The position numbers and the translations under genes were made by a program. From assembly GCA_050258555.1 (NCBI GenBank), contig JBLMZA010000087.1, positions 1-5,772 of the forward strand: a DNA stretch of 5,772 nt. Direction: 5' to 3'. Origin of the DNA: CAISDA01 sp050258555. GTDB taxonomy: Bacteria > Bacteroidota > Ignavibacteria > UBA10030 > UBA8401. This document shows, one piece after another, positions 1 through 5,772 of the stretch. The notes below the pieces were generated by a model. It was not told the DNA's origin and did not search any database. It saw only the letters and a list, made by a program, of their open reading frames with translations. How positions within the stretch are numbered: position 1 is the stretch's first letter; every line of letters starts with the position of its first letter.

Positions 1-1022
1 TCCCGGCCGTCTGCCACGATGTACTTGCAGTGCTCCACGCGGCCGAATGAGACATAGCCGCCTTCCCAGTCGGGAATCGCCGAATATTTCAGTTCCACAT
101 TCGAAAGGCTCGAAAGCTCCTTGAGATCTTTTTCCGCGCGCGTGTCCTTCTGCCAGTCGGAAACGATGATCTTCACCGCAACGCCGCGTTCGGCCGCACG
201 CCGGATGGCATCCGAAAGCGCGAAGTGTTCGCCTTTTTTCCGCGCTTCGGGCGAATAGGAAAGAAACTGCATGACGACTTCCTCTTTCGCCTGATCCATC
301 AACCGGATGATATTCGGCTCGTCCCAGTGCGCCGAATCGGGAATCACGCCGATGGGACTGCATGTGGGATAGAACGTCACCGTGTCCTTCTTGTTCCGGA
401 TGATCCGCTCGGGGCGCGCAAAGAGCGACCGGTTCCAGACGAGGCTTTCTTTTGCCGCGCCGGATGCGAGCTTCCAATCCGCCTCGAAGATCGATCCATA
501 GAACAATGCGGCATCCTTCTGCCGGATGCGGAAGCCGAGTTCGTGTATGTGCTTGAGCGCGCGCCAGTCGAAATTCTGGCTTCCGAAAAACACTTCCTTC
601 TTGTCGACGATGAAGTATTTCGCATGCTGTATGCCGCCGGCGATTTTTGAATAATCGATGAGGCGCAGCTCGCAGTTCTTTTTTGCGCCGAGCATGTCGG
701 CCGTTTCGGGATAGGTCTTGTACATCTTCGCATCGACGATCACGCGGACCTTCACGCCGCGTTTGGCGGCGCGGAGCACGGCATCGATCACTCCATCCAT
801 CGGCTCGCCCTTTTTCACGGAAATGTAGAACTGCTCGATCTCGAGCGACACTCGCGCGCGGTCGATCATCTCGACCCAGACCCGGTCGGCGTTCCGGATA
901 TCCGGATTATCGAGCATGGTGCCGACGGGCGTGCTTTCCACCAGTTCGATCTCCTGCGAAAAAACCACTGTATGTGCCGCAATGAAGAGTGCTGCAATTG
1001 CCGGGAAAATGATGCGTCTCAT
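1..1022 (-). CDS. Exported phospholipase D-superfamily protein (PLD3/PLD4-like pattern), 3' end off window
   Basis: I translated this minus-strand frame by hand: it runs open from an ATG at 1022-1020 to the window edge, giving 340 residues with no stop. Residues 1-22 look like a signal peptide (MRR, hydrophobic stretch, likely cleavage near VFS/QE), so the protein is probably periplasmic, surface or secreted. Two HKD catalytic motifs of the PLD superfamily are visible. The first is H133-A-K135 with D140, followed by GSQN at 147-150 and DWR. The second is H331-C-K333 with D338, cut just afterwards by the window. The GSQNFDWR and RVEHCKY contexts resemble animal PLD3/PLD4 and related poxvirus proteins more than cardiolipin synthases. 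Family members form a phospho-histidine intermediate and cleave or transfer phosphodiesters in lipid or nucleic acid; the substrate here cannot be told. A GAAGGA Shine-Dalgarno lies 5 bases before the ATG. The gene is divergent from the GroES-like gene. Confidence 0.88.
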   Translation of the reverse strand, partial: MRRIIFPAIAALFIAAHTVVFSQEIELVESTPVGTMLDNPDIRNADRVWVEMIDRARVSLEIEQFYISVKKGEPMDGVIDAVLRAAKRGVKVRVIVDAKMYKTYPETADMLGAKKNCELRLIDYSKIAGGIQHAKYFIVDKKEVFFGSQNFDWRALKHIHELGFRIRQKDAALFYGSIFEADWKLASGAAKESLVWNRSLFARPERIIRNKKDTVTFYPTCSPIGVIPDSAHWDEPNIIRLMDQAKEEVVMQFLSYSPEARKKGEHFALSDAIRRAAERGVAVKIIVSDWQKDTRAEKDLKELSSLSNVELKYSAIPDWEGGYVSFGRVEHCKYIVADGR

Positions 1023-1140
1023 ATCGATCCTTCGAAAGCGTGAAAAAATGTTGTTTGAATGTGCGGGCGCGGACAACTTTCCGTATGCATCCGATCAATT
1101 ATTTTCGTATATTCCGTGTGAAATGAACGAAATATTTCCT
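1023..1140. promoter_or_regulatory. Divergent intergenic region, presumed to carry both promoters
   Basis: This stretch separates the minus-strand PLD gene from the plus-strand GroES-like gene, so both promoters should lie here; that follows from orientation only. It is visibly more A+T-rich than the flanking genes. For the plus strand, TATATT at 1108-1113 is a possible -10 box, but no good -35 box sits 16-18 bases before it. TATTTTCG at 1100-1107 is one base off the Bacteroidota-type TAnnTTTG element, again without a convincing upstream partner. On the minus strand, GAAGGA at 1033-1028 is a good ribosome binding site for the PLD gene. No operator-like palindrome stands out beyond the short TTCGAA at 1031-1036. 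Confidence 0.35.
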
Positions 1141-1527
1141 ATGAATTCCACAAGCAAGAAAAAAATCATCCTGGTGGGCGACCGCGTCCTCATACAGCCC
1201 GAAAAAGACCAGGAACGCACCTCACACGGCCTCTACCTGCCCCCCGGCGTGAAGGAAAAAGACAAGATTCAAAGCGGCTACATCGTGAAAGCCGGCCCCG
1301 GATATCCGGTGGTCAATCCCGGATTCATCGACCAGGAACCGTGGGAATCGTCGAAGAAGGATCCCGTGAAGTACATACCGCTGCAGGCCGAGGAAGGCGA
1401 TTATGCGCTCTTTCTGCGCGATGCCGCGATCGAGCTCGAATATGAGGGCGAGCAGTACCTGATCGTGCAGCAGTCGCAGATCCTCATGATCATCCGGCAC
1501 GACACGCTTGCAGAGCTGGGGCTGTGA
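1141..1527 (+). CDS. GroES-like co-chaperonin (Cpn10 family) with enlarged roof-loop region
   Basis: The 128-residue product matches the GroES/Cpn10 fold pattern. It opens with GDRVLIQPE (usual GroES: DRVxVkp). A mobile-loop-like segment ERTSHGLYLPPGVKEKDK follows, then the IQSGYIVKAGPG strand, and the C-terminal half carries GDYALF, a YEGEQYLIV strand and ILMII. Ordinary GroES is about 95 residues; the extra length lies between the GPG turn and the GDYALF strand (PVVNPGFIDQEPWESSKKDP), where the roof loop sits. The LYL tripeptide would stand in for the IVL that docks on GroEL. This variant is known as an additional GroES family protein in several phyla. No groEL lies beside it, so it is probably a secondary co-chaperonin and not the main one. 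The start is uncertain: ATG at 1141 or in-frame ATG at 1123 (134 residues); neither has a clear Shine-Dalgarno. The open frame extending further upstream only overlaps the PLD gene and is not credible. Confidence 0.83.
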   Translation: MNSTSKKKIILVGDRVLIQPEKDQERTSHGLYLPPGVKEKDKIQSGYIVKAGPGYPVVNPGFIDQEPWESSKKDPVKYIPLQAEEGDYALFLRDAAIELEYEGEQYLIVQQSQILMIIRHDTLAELGL

Positions 1528-1558
1528 CGGACCTCGCGGAGTTCAATCTGCCGCTGCA

Positions 1559-1588
1559 CAGGCGCACCGCCTGAACCACAATTTTTTT
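1559..1588 (+). terminator. Weak terminator candidate after the GroES-like gene
   Basis: A short perfect hairpin, CAGGCG-CAC-CGCCTG (1559-1573), is followed after 8 bases by a run of seven T at 1582-1588. The stem is only 6 bp and the T run is not adjacent, so this is a poor intrinsic terminator. It lies in the 80-base gap before the kinase gene, so the two genes could instead be co-transcribed. Confidence 0.25.
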
Positions 1589-1590
1589 CA

Positions 1591-1600
1591 AGAGGGAGAG
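1591..1600 (+). promoter_or_regulatory. Shine-Dalgarno deciding the TTG start of the hybrid kinase
   Basis: The purine run AGAGGGAGAG ends 7 bases before TTG at 1608. Its position, together with the PAS domain beginning directly after residue 1, supports TTG as the start codon. There is no ATG in frame nearby, so an annotation allowing only ATG would truncate the PAS domain. Confidence 0.7.
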
Positions 1601-1607
1601 TACGATT

Positions 1608-4004
1608 TTGCAGACTGTCGATATCCTGGAGAGCATTTCCGGCGGATTCTTCGCGCTGGATACCGAATACCGCTTTACCTACTGGAACCGCGCCGCCGAA
1701 GAAGGCACGGGCTTCACACGAGCGGAAGTGCTGGGCAGGCACGTGTTCGAGATTTTCCCGAATGCGGAGCACGACGAGCTCGGCGAATGCTATCGGCGCG
1801 CCATGAAGACGAACACATTTCAGACGCTCATCACCTGCTACCGCGATGCGCGCTATGAAAAGTGGTTCGACTTCCGCATCTATCCCGGCGAATCGGGTCT
1901 GTCGGTCTTCCTGCAGGATGTGACCGATCAGAAGCGCGAGGAGCTCGAGCGCGCGGCGCTTCTGGAAGTCTCGCATGTGATCAATTCGGGAAAGCAGATC
2001 GACGAATTCTGCGCGCATTTCGCCCAGGCCCTGCGCACGCGCTACGGGCTGCCGATGCATGCGGCGCTCCTGTATCTCTACCGGCCGCTTCAGAAGCAGC
2101 TGGTGCTCATGGCGCCCGACACGCTTCCGGCGCCCCTCCAGCAGTCCATCGCGTCGATTCCTTTGGAGCATGCGCCGATGTACGCGGTGGTCGAAGCCGC
2201 CCGTCTCGGCAGCTCGATGGTCACGGCCGACATCGACCGTTCGATCCTCTATGCGCATGCGCCGGAGCTCGTGATCACGTCCGAAAAGACGACGCTCGTG
2301 GTGCTGCCGCTCAAAGTCGATACCGAACTCGTGGGCGTGCTCGAGCTGCAGCTCACGAAGGAGCGCTCGGCGGCCGAACGCGAGCTGCCGTTTCTTTCGC
2401 TGCTGACGACCGAAGCCGCCGTCGGCATCAGCCGGCGCACGCTCATGGACGAACTCAGAGTGAAGAATGTCGACCTCGAGATTCAGCGCGCGCAGACACT
2501 CGAGGCCAACGACACGCTCAAGCGCTTCCTCGCCTTCTTCAGCCACGAATTGAGATCCCCGCTGAATTCCGTGATCGGATATTCTGAACTGATCCGCGAT
2601 ACATCGGACCGCCTCACGCCGGCCACGCTCGCCGAATACGGCCGGACGATTTATTCGAGCGGATCGCACCTGCTGCATCTCATCAACGACATTCTCGATC
2701 TCTCGAAGATCGAAGCGGGCAAGATGGAGCTGCATTTCGCGGCCGTGCCGATTGCGCCGCTTCTGGAAAGCGTGCGCGAAACCGTCCGGCCACGCCTTGA
2801 AGCGAAGAACATGACGTTCGATCTTTCCATCACCGACGACGTCGAAGAGCTGGTCGTGGACGAGGTGCGCCTGCGCCAGATCCTGTTGAACCTCGTGACG
2901 AACGCGATCAAATTCAGCTACGACGACTCGCGCATCATCGTGAACGTGAAGCGCGTGCAGTCGGATATCGAATTCACGGTGCAGGATTTCGGGTGCGGCA
3001 TCACGAAGGAAGACCAGGCGCTGCTCTTCAAGCCGTTTCAGCAGACGGCTGTCGGAGCGAAAAAAAACGAGGGCACGGGCCTCGGACTTTCGATCACGAA
3101 AAAGCTCGTCGAGCTGCACGGCGGATCGATCTTCGTGGTGAGCGAATTCCAGGAAGGAACGACATTCATCGTGCGCATGCCGATGATGGTGAAGGCCGAA
3201 AGCGAAGCCGCGCGGATCATGGAGGCGATCGCGGCCGCGCACGGATCAAAGGCGCCGCGCCGCGTGCTTATCGTCGAAGACAAGCCCCACGCCTATACGC
3301 TGCTGCGCACATACATGCAGGATGCGGGCTATGAGACCGAAATCGCCGTCAACGGCGTCGAAGCCCTGGAGAAGGCGAAGCTCTGGAAGCCCGATGTGAT
3401 CACGCTCGATATCCTCCTGCCGGTCAAAGACGGCTGGCAGGTGCTGCGCGAGCTGAAGGAGCATCCATTGTGCCGTGAGATTCCGGTGATCATCATCTCG
3501 ATGGTCGATGAGCGCAACGTGGGATTCAGTCTCGGCGCCGCCGAATATTTCGTGAAGCCGGTGCAGAAGGATTCGCTCTTGCACGCCCTGAAGCGCGTGG
3601 CCGAACGCCATCCCTACGTGGCCAACGCGGCGAAGATACTCGTGATCGACGACGATCCCTCGTCGACCGATCTTGTGCAGGTGATCCTGGAATCGGAAGG
3701 CTGTACGGTCCTGAAGGCCAATAACGGGCGCGACGGGCTGCGGATGGCCGAAGAGGAGCGGCCGGATCTGATCCTGCTCGATCTGGTGATGCCGGAGCTT
3801 TCGGGATTCAATGTGGCCTATCAGCTCAAGCACAACCTCGCCACATACACGATTCCCGTCATGATCATGACCTCGATGGAGATCGACGACGAGACGCGCC
3901 GCCAGCTGGAAGGATTCGTCGTGGGGCTCATGAAGAAGTCCGGCTTCACCAAGCGCGATCTCCTGAATGAAATCGCGACGATCAACAACAATTCCGTGAA
4001 ATGA
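1608..4004 (+). CDS. Soluble hybrid sensor histidine kinase, PAS-GAF-HisKA-HATPase-REC-REC
   Basis: The 798-residue product has no membrane segment or signal peptide, so it should sense in the cytoplasm. Residues 5-108 form a PAS domain (FALDTEYRFTYWNRAAE, ending FLQDVTDQK). Residues about 118-282 are GAF-like, followed by a short coiled linker to about 305. HisKA carries FSHELRSPLN with phospho-acceptor H313. The ATPase domain has an N box (N428, N432), G1 box DFGCG (460-464) and G2 box GTGLGL (489-494). REC1 (about 552-665) has E557/D558, phospho-acceptor D601, S631 and K650-P. REC2 (about 676-795) has D681/D682, D725, T755 and K777, but KKSGF replaces the usual K-P. All catalytic residues appear intact. 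There is no HPt or DNA-binding output domain, so phosphate probably passes to a separate HPt or regulator, or the RECs adjust kinase activity. The signal is unknown. The stop codon overlaps the next gene's ATG. Confidence 0.93.
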   Translation: MQTVDILESISGGFFALDTEYRFTYWNRAAEEGTGFTRAEVLGRHVFEIFPNAEHDELGECYRRAMKTNTFQTLITCYRDARYEKWFDFRIYPGESGLSVFLQDVTDQKREELERAALLEVSHVINSGKQIDEFCAHFAQALRTRYGLPMHAALLYLYRPLQKQLVLMAPDTLPAPLQQSIASIPLEHAPMYAVVEAARLGSSMVTADIDRSILYAHAPELVITSEKTTLVVLPLKVDTELVGVLELQLTKERSAAERELPFLSLLTTEAAVGISRRTLMDELRVKNVDLEIQRAQTLEANDTLKRFLAFFSHELRSPLNSVIGYSELIRDTSDRLTPATLAEYGRTIYSSGSHLLHLINDILDLSKIEAGKMELHFAAVPIAPLLESVRETVRPRLEAKNMTFDLSITDDVEELVVDEVRLRQILLNLVTNAIKFSYDDSRIIVNVKRVQSDIEFTVQDFGCGITKEDQALLFKPFQQTAVGAKKNEGTGLGLSITKKLVELHGGSIFVVSEFQEGTTFIVRMPMMVKAESEAARIMEAIAAAHGSKAPRRVLIVEDKPHAYTLLRTYMQDAGYETEIAVNGVEALEKAKLWKPDVITLDILLPVKDGWQVLRELKEHPLCREIPVIIISMVDERNVGFSLGAAEYFVKPVQKDSLLHALKRVAERHPYVANAAKILVIDDDPSSTDLVQVILESEGCTVLKANNGRDGLRMAEEERPDLILLDLVMPELSGFNVAYQLKHNLATYTIPVMIMTSMEIDDETRRQLEGFVVGLMKKSGFTKRDLLNEIATINNNSVK

Positions 4005-4135
4005 CCATGTATGAATTGATCGGCATCGCCGTTGCGTTCATCATCATCGTCATCCTGGTGAAAATCGGATTGAAGATCCTGAAGTGGGGATTGATCCTGT
4101 TATTGGCGTATGCGCTCTGGCGCTTCCTCTTCTAA
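4001..4135 (+). CDS. Small hydrophobic membrane protein, translationally coupled to the kinase
   Basis: This 44-residue frame is short enough to be missed by usual length cut-offs. Its ATG overlaps the kinase stop as ATGA (4001-4004). There is no Shine-Dalgarno of its own, so stop-and-restart translation from the kinase is likely. A second in-frame ATG lies at 4007. The product has a hydrophobic stretch at residues 5-20 (ELIGIAVAFIIIVILV), a cationic turn KIGLKILK at 21-28, and a second hydrophobic stretch at 29-44 ending WRFLF. It could be a tight two-pass hairpin or one long amphipathic membrane helix. I do not recognise a family. The coupling suggests a partner of the kinase, for example a membrane tether or modulator, but a small toxin-like peptide cannot be excluded. 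TAA lies only 11 bases from the end of the convergent permease gene. Confidence 0.62.
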   Translation: MTMYELIGIAVAFIIIVILVKIGLKILKWGLILLLAYALWRFLF

Positions 4136-4146
4136 TATCCACGACC

Positions 4147-5391
4147 TTATTCGTACCGGAGCGACTCGACCGGATCGACCGAGGCGGCGCGCCGGGCGGG
4201 GAAGAATCCCGCCAGAAGCCCGATCATGGCCAGAATGCCGGTGGTCATGAGCATCGTCGAGAGGGAAAGGACCGGCTTGCCCAGAAACTGCATCGCCCCT
4301 TCTTCCGAAGGAATCATGCGCACGCCCGCAACGACGCTCCAGGAAAAGAGCAGCCCCAGCCCGCCGCCGATGAATGCCAGCAGCAGCGCCTCGAAGATGA
4401 ACTGCGCCAGGATGTAGCGGCGCCTGGCGCCCAGGGCCATCTTGATGCCGATCTCCTTCGTGCGTTCCTTCACGACGACGTACATGATATTGGCCACGCC
4501 GACGCCCGCAATGAGCAGCGTCAGAAATCCGATCGCAAACAGGAAGATCGTCACGCCGAGCCCGATCTTGCGGCTCATTTTCTCCCCCTCGATGAAATCC
4601 CACAAGCCGAGCGCGCGCTCGTCCTCGGGATCGAAATGATACTTCCGGCCGAGAATCCGGTAGATCTCGCCTTTCACACGCTCCTGATCGTTCGGATCGC
4701 CCGGACGCACGACGATCGAGTTGACATGCTCCCTGCCGTACATCGTGCGGAATGTGGAATGGGGGATGATGGCGCGCCAGACATCAGGTCCGTTGTTGCT
4801 AGCCGTCTGCAATTTCTTCTGAAGAATGCCGGCCACGGTGAAGGGAATGTCATCGACCAGTACGGTCTTGCCCACGGGATCGACTCCTTCGCCGAAGACT
4901 TCCGAAGCGATCTTCGGTCCGAGCACGAGCGTGCGGCGCTGGTCCTGGACGTCCTTCTCGTTGATGAACCGGCCGTTTGAGGCCGGATACATGACGCGCA
5001 TCTCTTCGAAATACGGGTTGACGCCTTCGCATTCGGTTGAGCGCACGGTCTTGCCGTAGCGCAGCGCGACATTTTTTCTGTACTGCGGACTGACCATGTC
5101 GACGGCAGGAATGGCGCGCCGGAGGAGCTCGGCGTCCTCTTCGGTCAGATCGATCTGGCGTCCCTTGGGCAGGCCCTCGTACGTCTTTCCGGTTTCCCCG
5201 CCGTAGACCATGAGGATGCGGTTGCCCGCATTCATCAGCCCTTTGAGCATCTGCGTGCCCAGACCTTCGCCGAAGGACAGCAGCAGGATGACGGAAATCG
5301 TGCCCCACATGATCGCGCCGAGGGTGAGTAGGGCGCGCGTGCGGTGCGAGCGAAGATCGAAGAGAAATTCTTTGAGCAGTTCAAGCCACAT
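4147..5391 (-). CDS. MacB/FtsX-type ABC transporter permease, complete
   Basis: The 414-residue inner-membrane protein has the four-helix MacB/LolC-type layout. TM1 is at about 20-41 (preceded by LRSHRTRALLTLG). A large extracytoplasmic domain of the MacB periplasmic-core type spans about 42-275. TM2 is at about 277-306, TM3 at about 328-356 and TM4 at about 377-398. The FtsX coupling segment KERTKEIGIKMALGARRR (308-325) and the terminal FFPARRAASVDPVESLRYE are typical. There is no ATP-binding domain, so a separate ATPase is required; by common operon order it should lie upstream, beyond the right edge. Relatives export lipoproteins, peptides, antibiotics or siderophores, and the substrate here is unknown. 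Length is normal for the family. ATG at 5391-5389 fits the start of the family's N-terminal amphipathic segment (LLKEFLFDLRSHR), but no Shine-Dalgarno precedes it. A tandem paralogue lies upstream, separated by two hairpins. Confidence 0.92.
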   Translation of the reverse strand: MWLELLKEFLFDLRSHRTRALLTLGAIMWGTISVILLLSFGEGLGTQMLKGLMNAGNRILMVYGGETGKTYEGLPKGRQIDLTEEDAELLRRAIPAVDMVSPQYRKNVALRYGKTVRSTECEGVNPYFEEMRVMYPASNGRFINEKDVQDQRRTLVLGPKIASEVFGEGVDPVGKTVLVDDIPFTVAGILQKKLQTASNNGPDVWRAIIPHSTFRTMYGREHVNSIVVRPGDPNDQERVKGEIYRILGRKYHFDPEDERALGLWDFIEGEKMSRKIGLGVTIFLFAIGFLTLLIAGVGVANIMYVVVKERTKEIGIKMALGARRRYILAQFIFEALLLAFIGGGLGLLFSWSVVAGVRMIPSEEGAMQFLGKPVLSLSTMLMTTGILAMIGLLAGFFPARRAASVDPVESLRYE

Positions 5392-5410
5392 ATGCGTTGG
5401 TATTTAAAAA

Positions 5411-5463
5411 GTGTAGGGCGAAATGCTATTTCGCCCGGGGCGAAATGACATTTCGCCCCACAT
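5411..5463. repeat. Twin perfect palindromes between the two permease genes
   Basis: Two adjacent hairpins share the same core. The first is GGGCGAAAT (5416-5424), loop GCT, ATTTCGCCC (5428-5436). The second is GGGGCGAAATG (5437-5447), a single A, CATTTCGCCCC (5449-5459), an 11-bp perfect palindrome around one base. The outer flanks also nearly pair (GTGTAGGG at 5411 with CCCCACAT ending 5463), so the whole block can fold as one long inverted repeat. On the permease-coding strand, the last hairpin is followed by TACAC and then TTTTT (5410-5406), which is suggestive of, but not ideal for, an intrinsic terminator. The sequence is non-coding and resembles dispersed palindromic intergenic repeats (REP-like or MITE-like). 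Confidence 0.85.
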
Positions 5464-5473
5464 GAAGAGCAAG

Positions 5474-5772
5474 CTATGTCCGCAGGCATTCGATCACATC
5501 GAGACCCGCCGCGCGCCTGGCCGGCAGCAGTCCCGCCGCAAGCCCGATCGTCGAGAGCACGGTCATGGCGATCATGGCCACCTGGAGAGAGAATTCGGGC
5601 GCGCCGACGTATTCCCTGATCGGGATCATCTGCAGCACCTGTATGATCGCGAAGGCGATCAGGAATCCGATCGAGCTGCCGATGGCCATGATGAAGAAGG
5701 TCTCGGTGAAAAACTGCAGGATGATGTTCGATCGTTTCGCACCCACGGCGCGCTTGATGCCGATTTCCTTGA
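5474..5772 (-). CDS. Second MacB/FtsX-type ABC permease, C-terminal part only (5' end off window)
   Basis: This frame ends at TAG (5476-5474) and runs open to the right edge, showing the last 98 residues. It begins inside the FtsX coupling segment (KEIGIKRAVGAKRS). Two membrane helices follow, FFTETFFIMAIGSSIGFLIA and the region around MIAMTVLSTIGLAAGLLP, and then PARRAAGLDVIECLRT. This is the same arrangement as the downstream permease, with clearly different residues, so it is a diverged paralogue and not a recent duplicate. The two products probably form a heterodimeric permease. DVIECLR replaces the more usual DPVEALR-type ending. An initiation codon inside the window is not credible, because GTG at 5746 lies within the conserved coupling segment. 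Confidence 0.9.
   Translation of the reverse strand, partial: KEIGIKRAVGAKRSNIILQFFTETFFIMAIGSSIGFLIAFAIIQVLQMIPIREYVGAPEFSLQVAMIAMTVLSTIGLAAGLLPARRAAGLDVIECLRT

Noticed and set aside
225..650. Plus-strand open frame of 141 codons opposite the PLD gene
   Set aside because: The minus strand here encodes the continuous PLD protein with signal peptide and HKD motifs, so this is a shadow frame.
916..1140. 75-residue N-terminal extension of the GroES-like protein
   Set aside because: It would overlap the PLD gene and the divergent promoter region, has no similarity to GroES, and the GroES pattern begins only a few residues after ATG 1141.
1524..1574. 16-codon GTG-started frame overlapping the GroES-like stop as GTGA
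   Set aside because: It has no Shine-Dalgarno, ends inside the small hairpin at 1559-1573 and shows no membrane or leader-peptide character; chance is the simpler explanation, although a coupled leader peptide cannot be wholly excluded.
1401..3242. Long open frame (613 codons) on the minus strand
   Set aside because: It lies wholly antisense to the kinase and the GroES-like gene, whose motifs are unmistakable. Its product is rich in His, Arg, Glu and Leu with no recognisable domain, as expected for a shadow frame opposite G+C-rich coding sequence.
4084..4980. Plus-strand open frame of 298 codons opposite the permease
   Set aside because: It is antisense to a clear MacB/FtsX permease and its product is low-complexity Arg/His/Asp/Gln-rich, with no domain or ribosome binding site.
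5235..5489. Minus-strand open frame spanning the twin palindromes
   Set aside because: It reads through the hairpin repeats and overlaps the permease start in another frame; its product is not protein-like (Cys/Ser/Arg-rich) and matches nothing.

Overview
The window looks like ordinary, densely coded bacterial chromosome with a fairly high G+C content. It carries four recognisable protein genes, two of them cut by the window edges, plus one very small membrane-protein gene. A Gram-negative-type envelope is suggested by the MacB/FtsX-type permeases with large extracytoplasmic domains and by an exported phospholipase D-family protein. The GroES-like protein has an enlarged middle loop, which I associate from memory with Bacteroidota/Chlorobiota-like and some other deep-branching lineages. 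That makes an FCB-group relative plausible, but the phylum cannot be fixed from this window. No rRNA, tRNA, CRISPR array, insertion sequence or phage gene was seen.

Layout, left to right. (1) Positions 1-1022, minus strand: an exported PLD-superfamily protein, similar in pattern to PLD3/PLD4, with its 3' end off the window. (2) A short divergent intergenic region, 1023-1140. (3) Plus strand, 1141-1527: a GroES-like co-chaperonin. (4) Plus strand, 1608-4004: a soluble PAS-GAF-histidine kinase-REC-REC hybrid sensor kinase, starting at TTG behind a good Shine-Dalgarno. (5) Plus strand, 4001-4135: a 44-residue, very hydrophobic protein whose ATG overlaps the kinase stop codon (ATGA), so it is probably translationally coupled. 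(6) After only 11 bases, the convergent minus-strand block: a complete MacB/FtsX-type ABC permease (4147-5391), an 82-base spacer holding two adjacent near-identical perfect hairpins, and the C-terminal end of a second, paralogous permease (5474-5772).

How they may work together. The kinase and the small membrane protein form one translational unit; the small protein could link the otherwise soluble kinase to the membrane, but this is inference. The two permeases are transcribed in tandem and probably form one exporter, whose ATPase and periplasmic adaptor would be expected further right (upstream on the minus strand). Nothing seen ties the permeases to the kinase functionally. The two observations most worth following are the coupled 44-residue membrane protein and the twin palindrome between the permease genes, which looks like a dispersed intergenic repeat, an intra-operon regulatory structure, or both.
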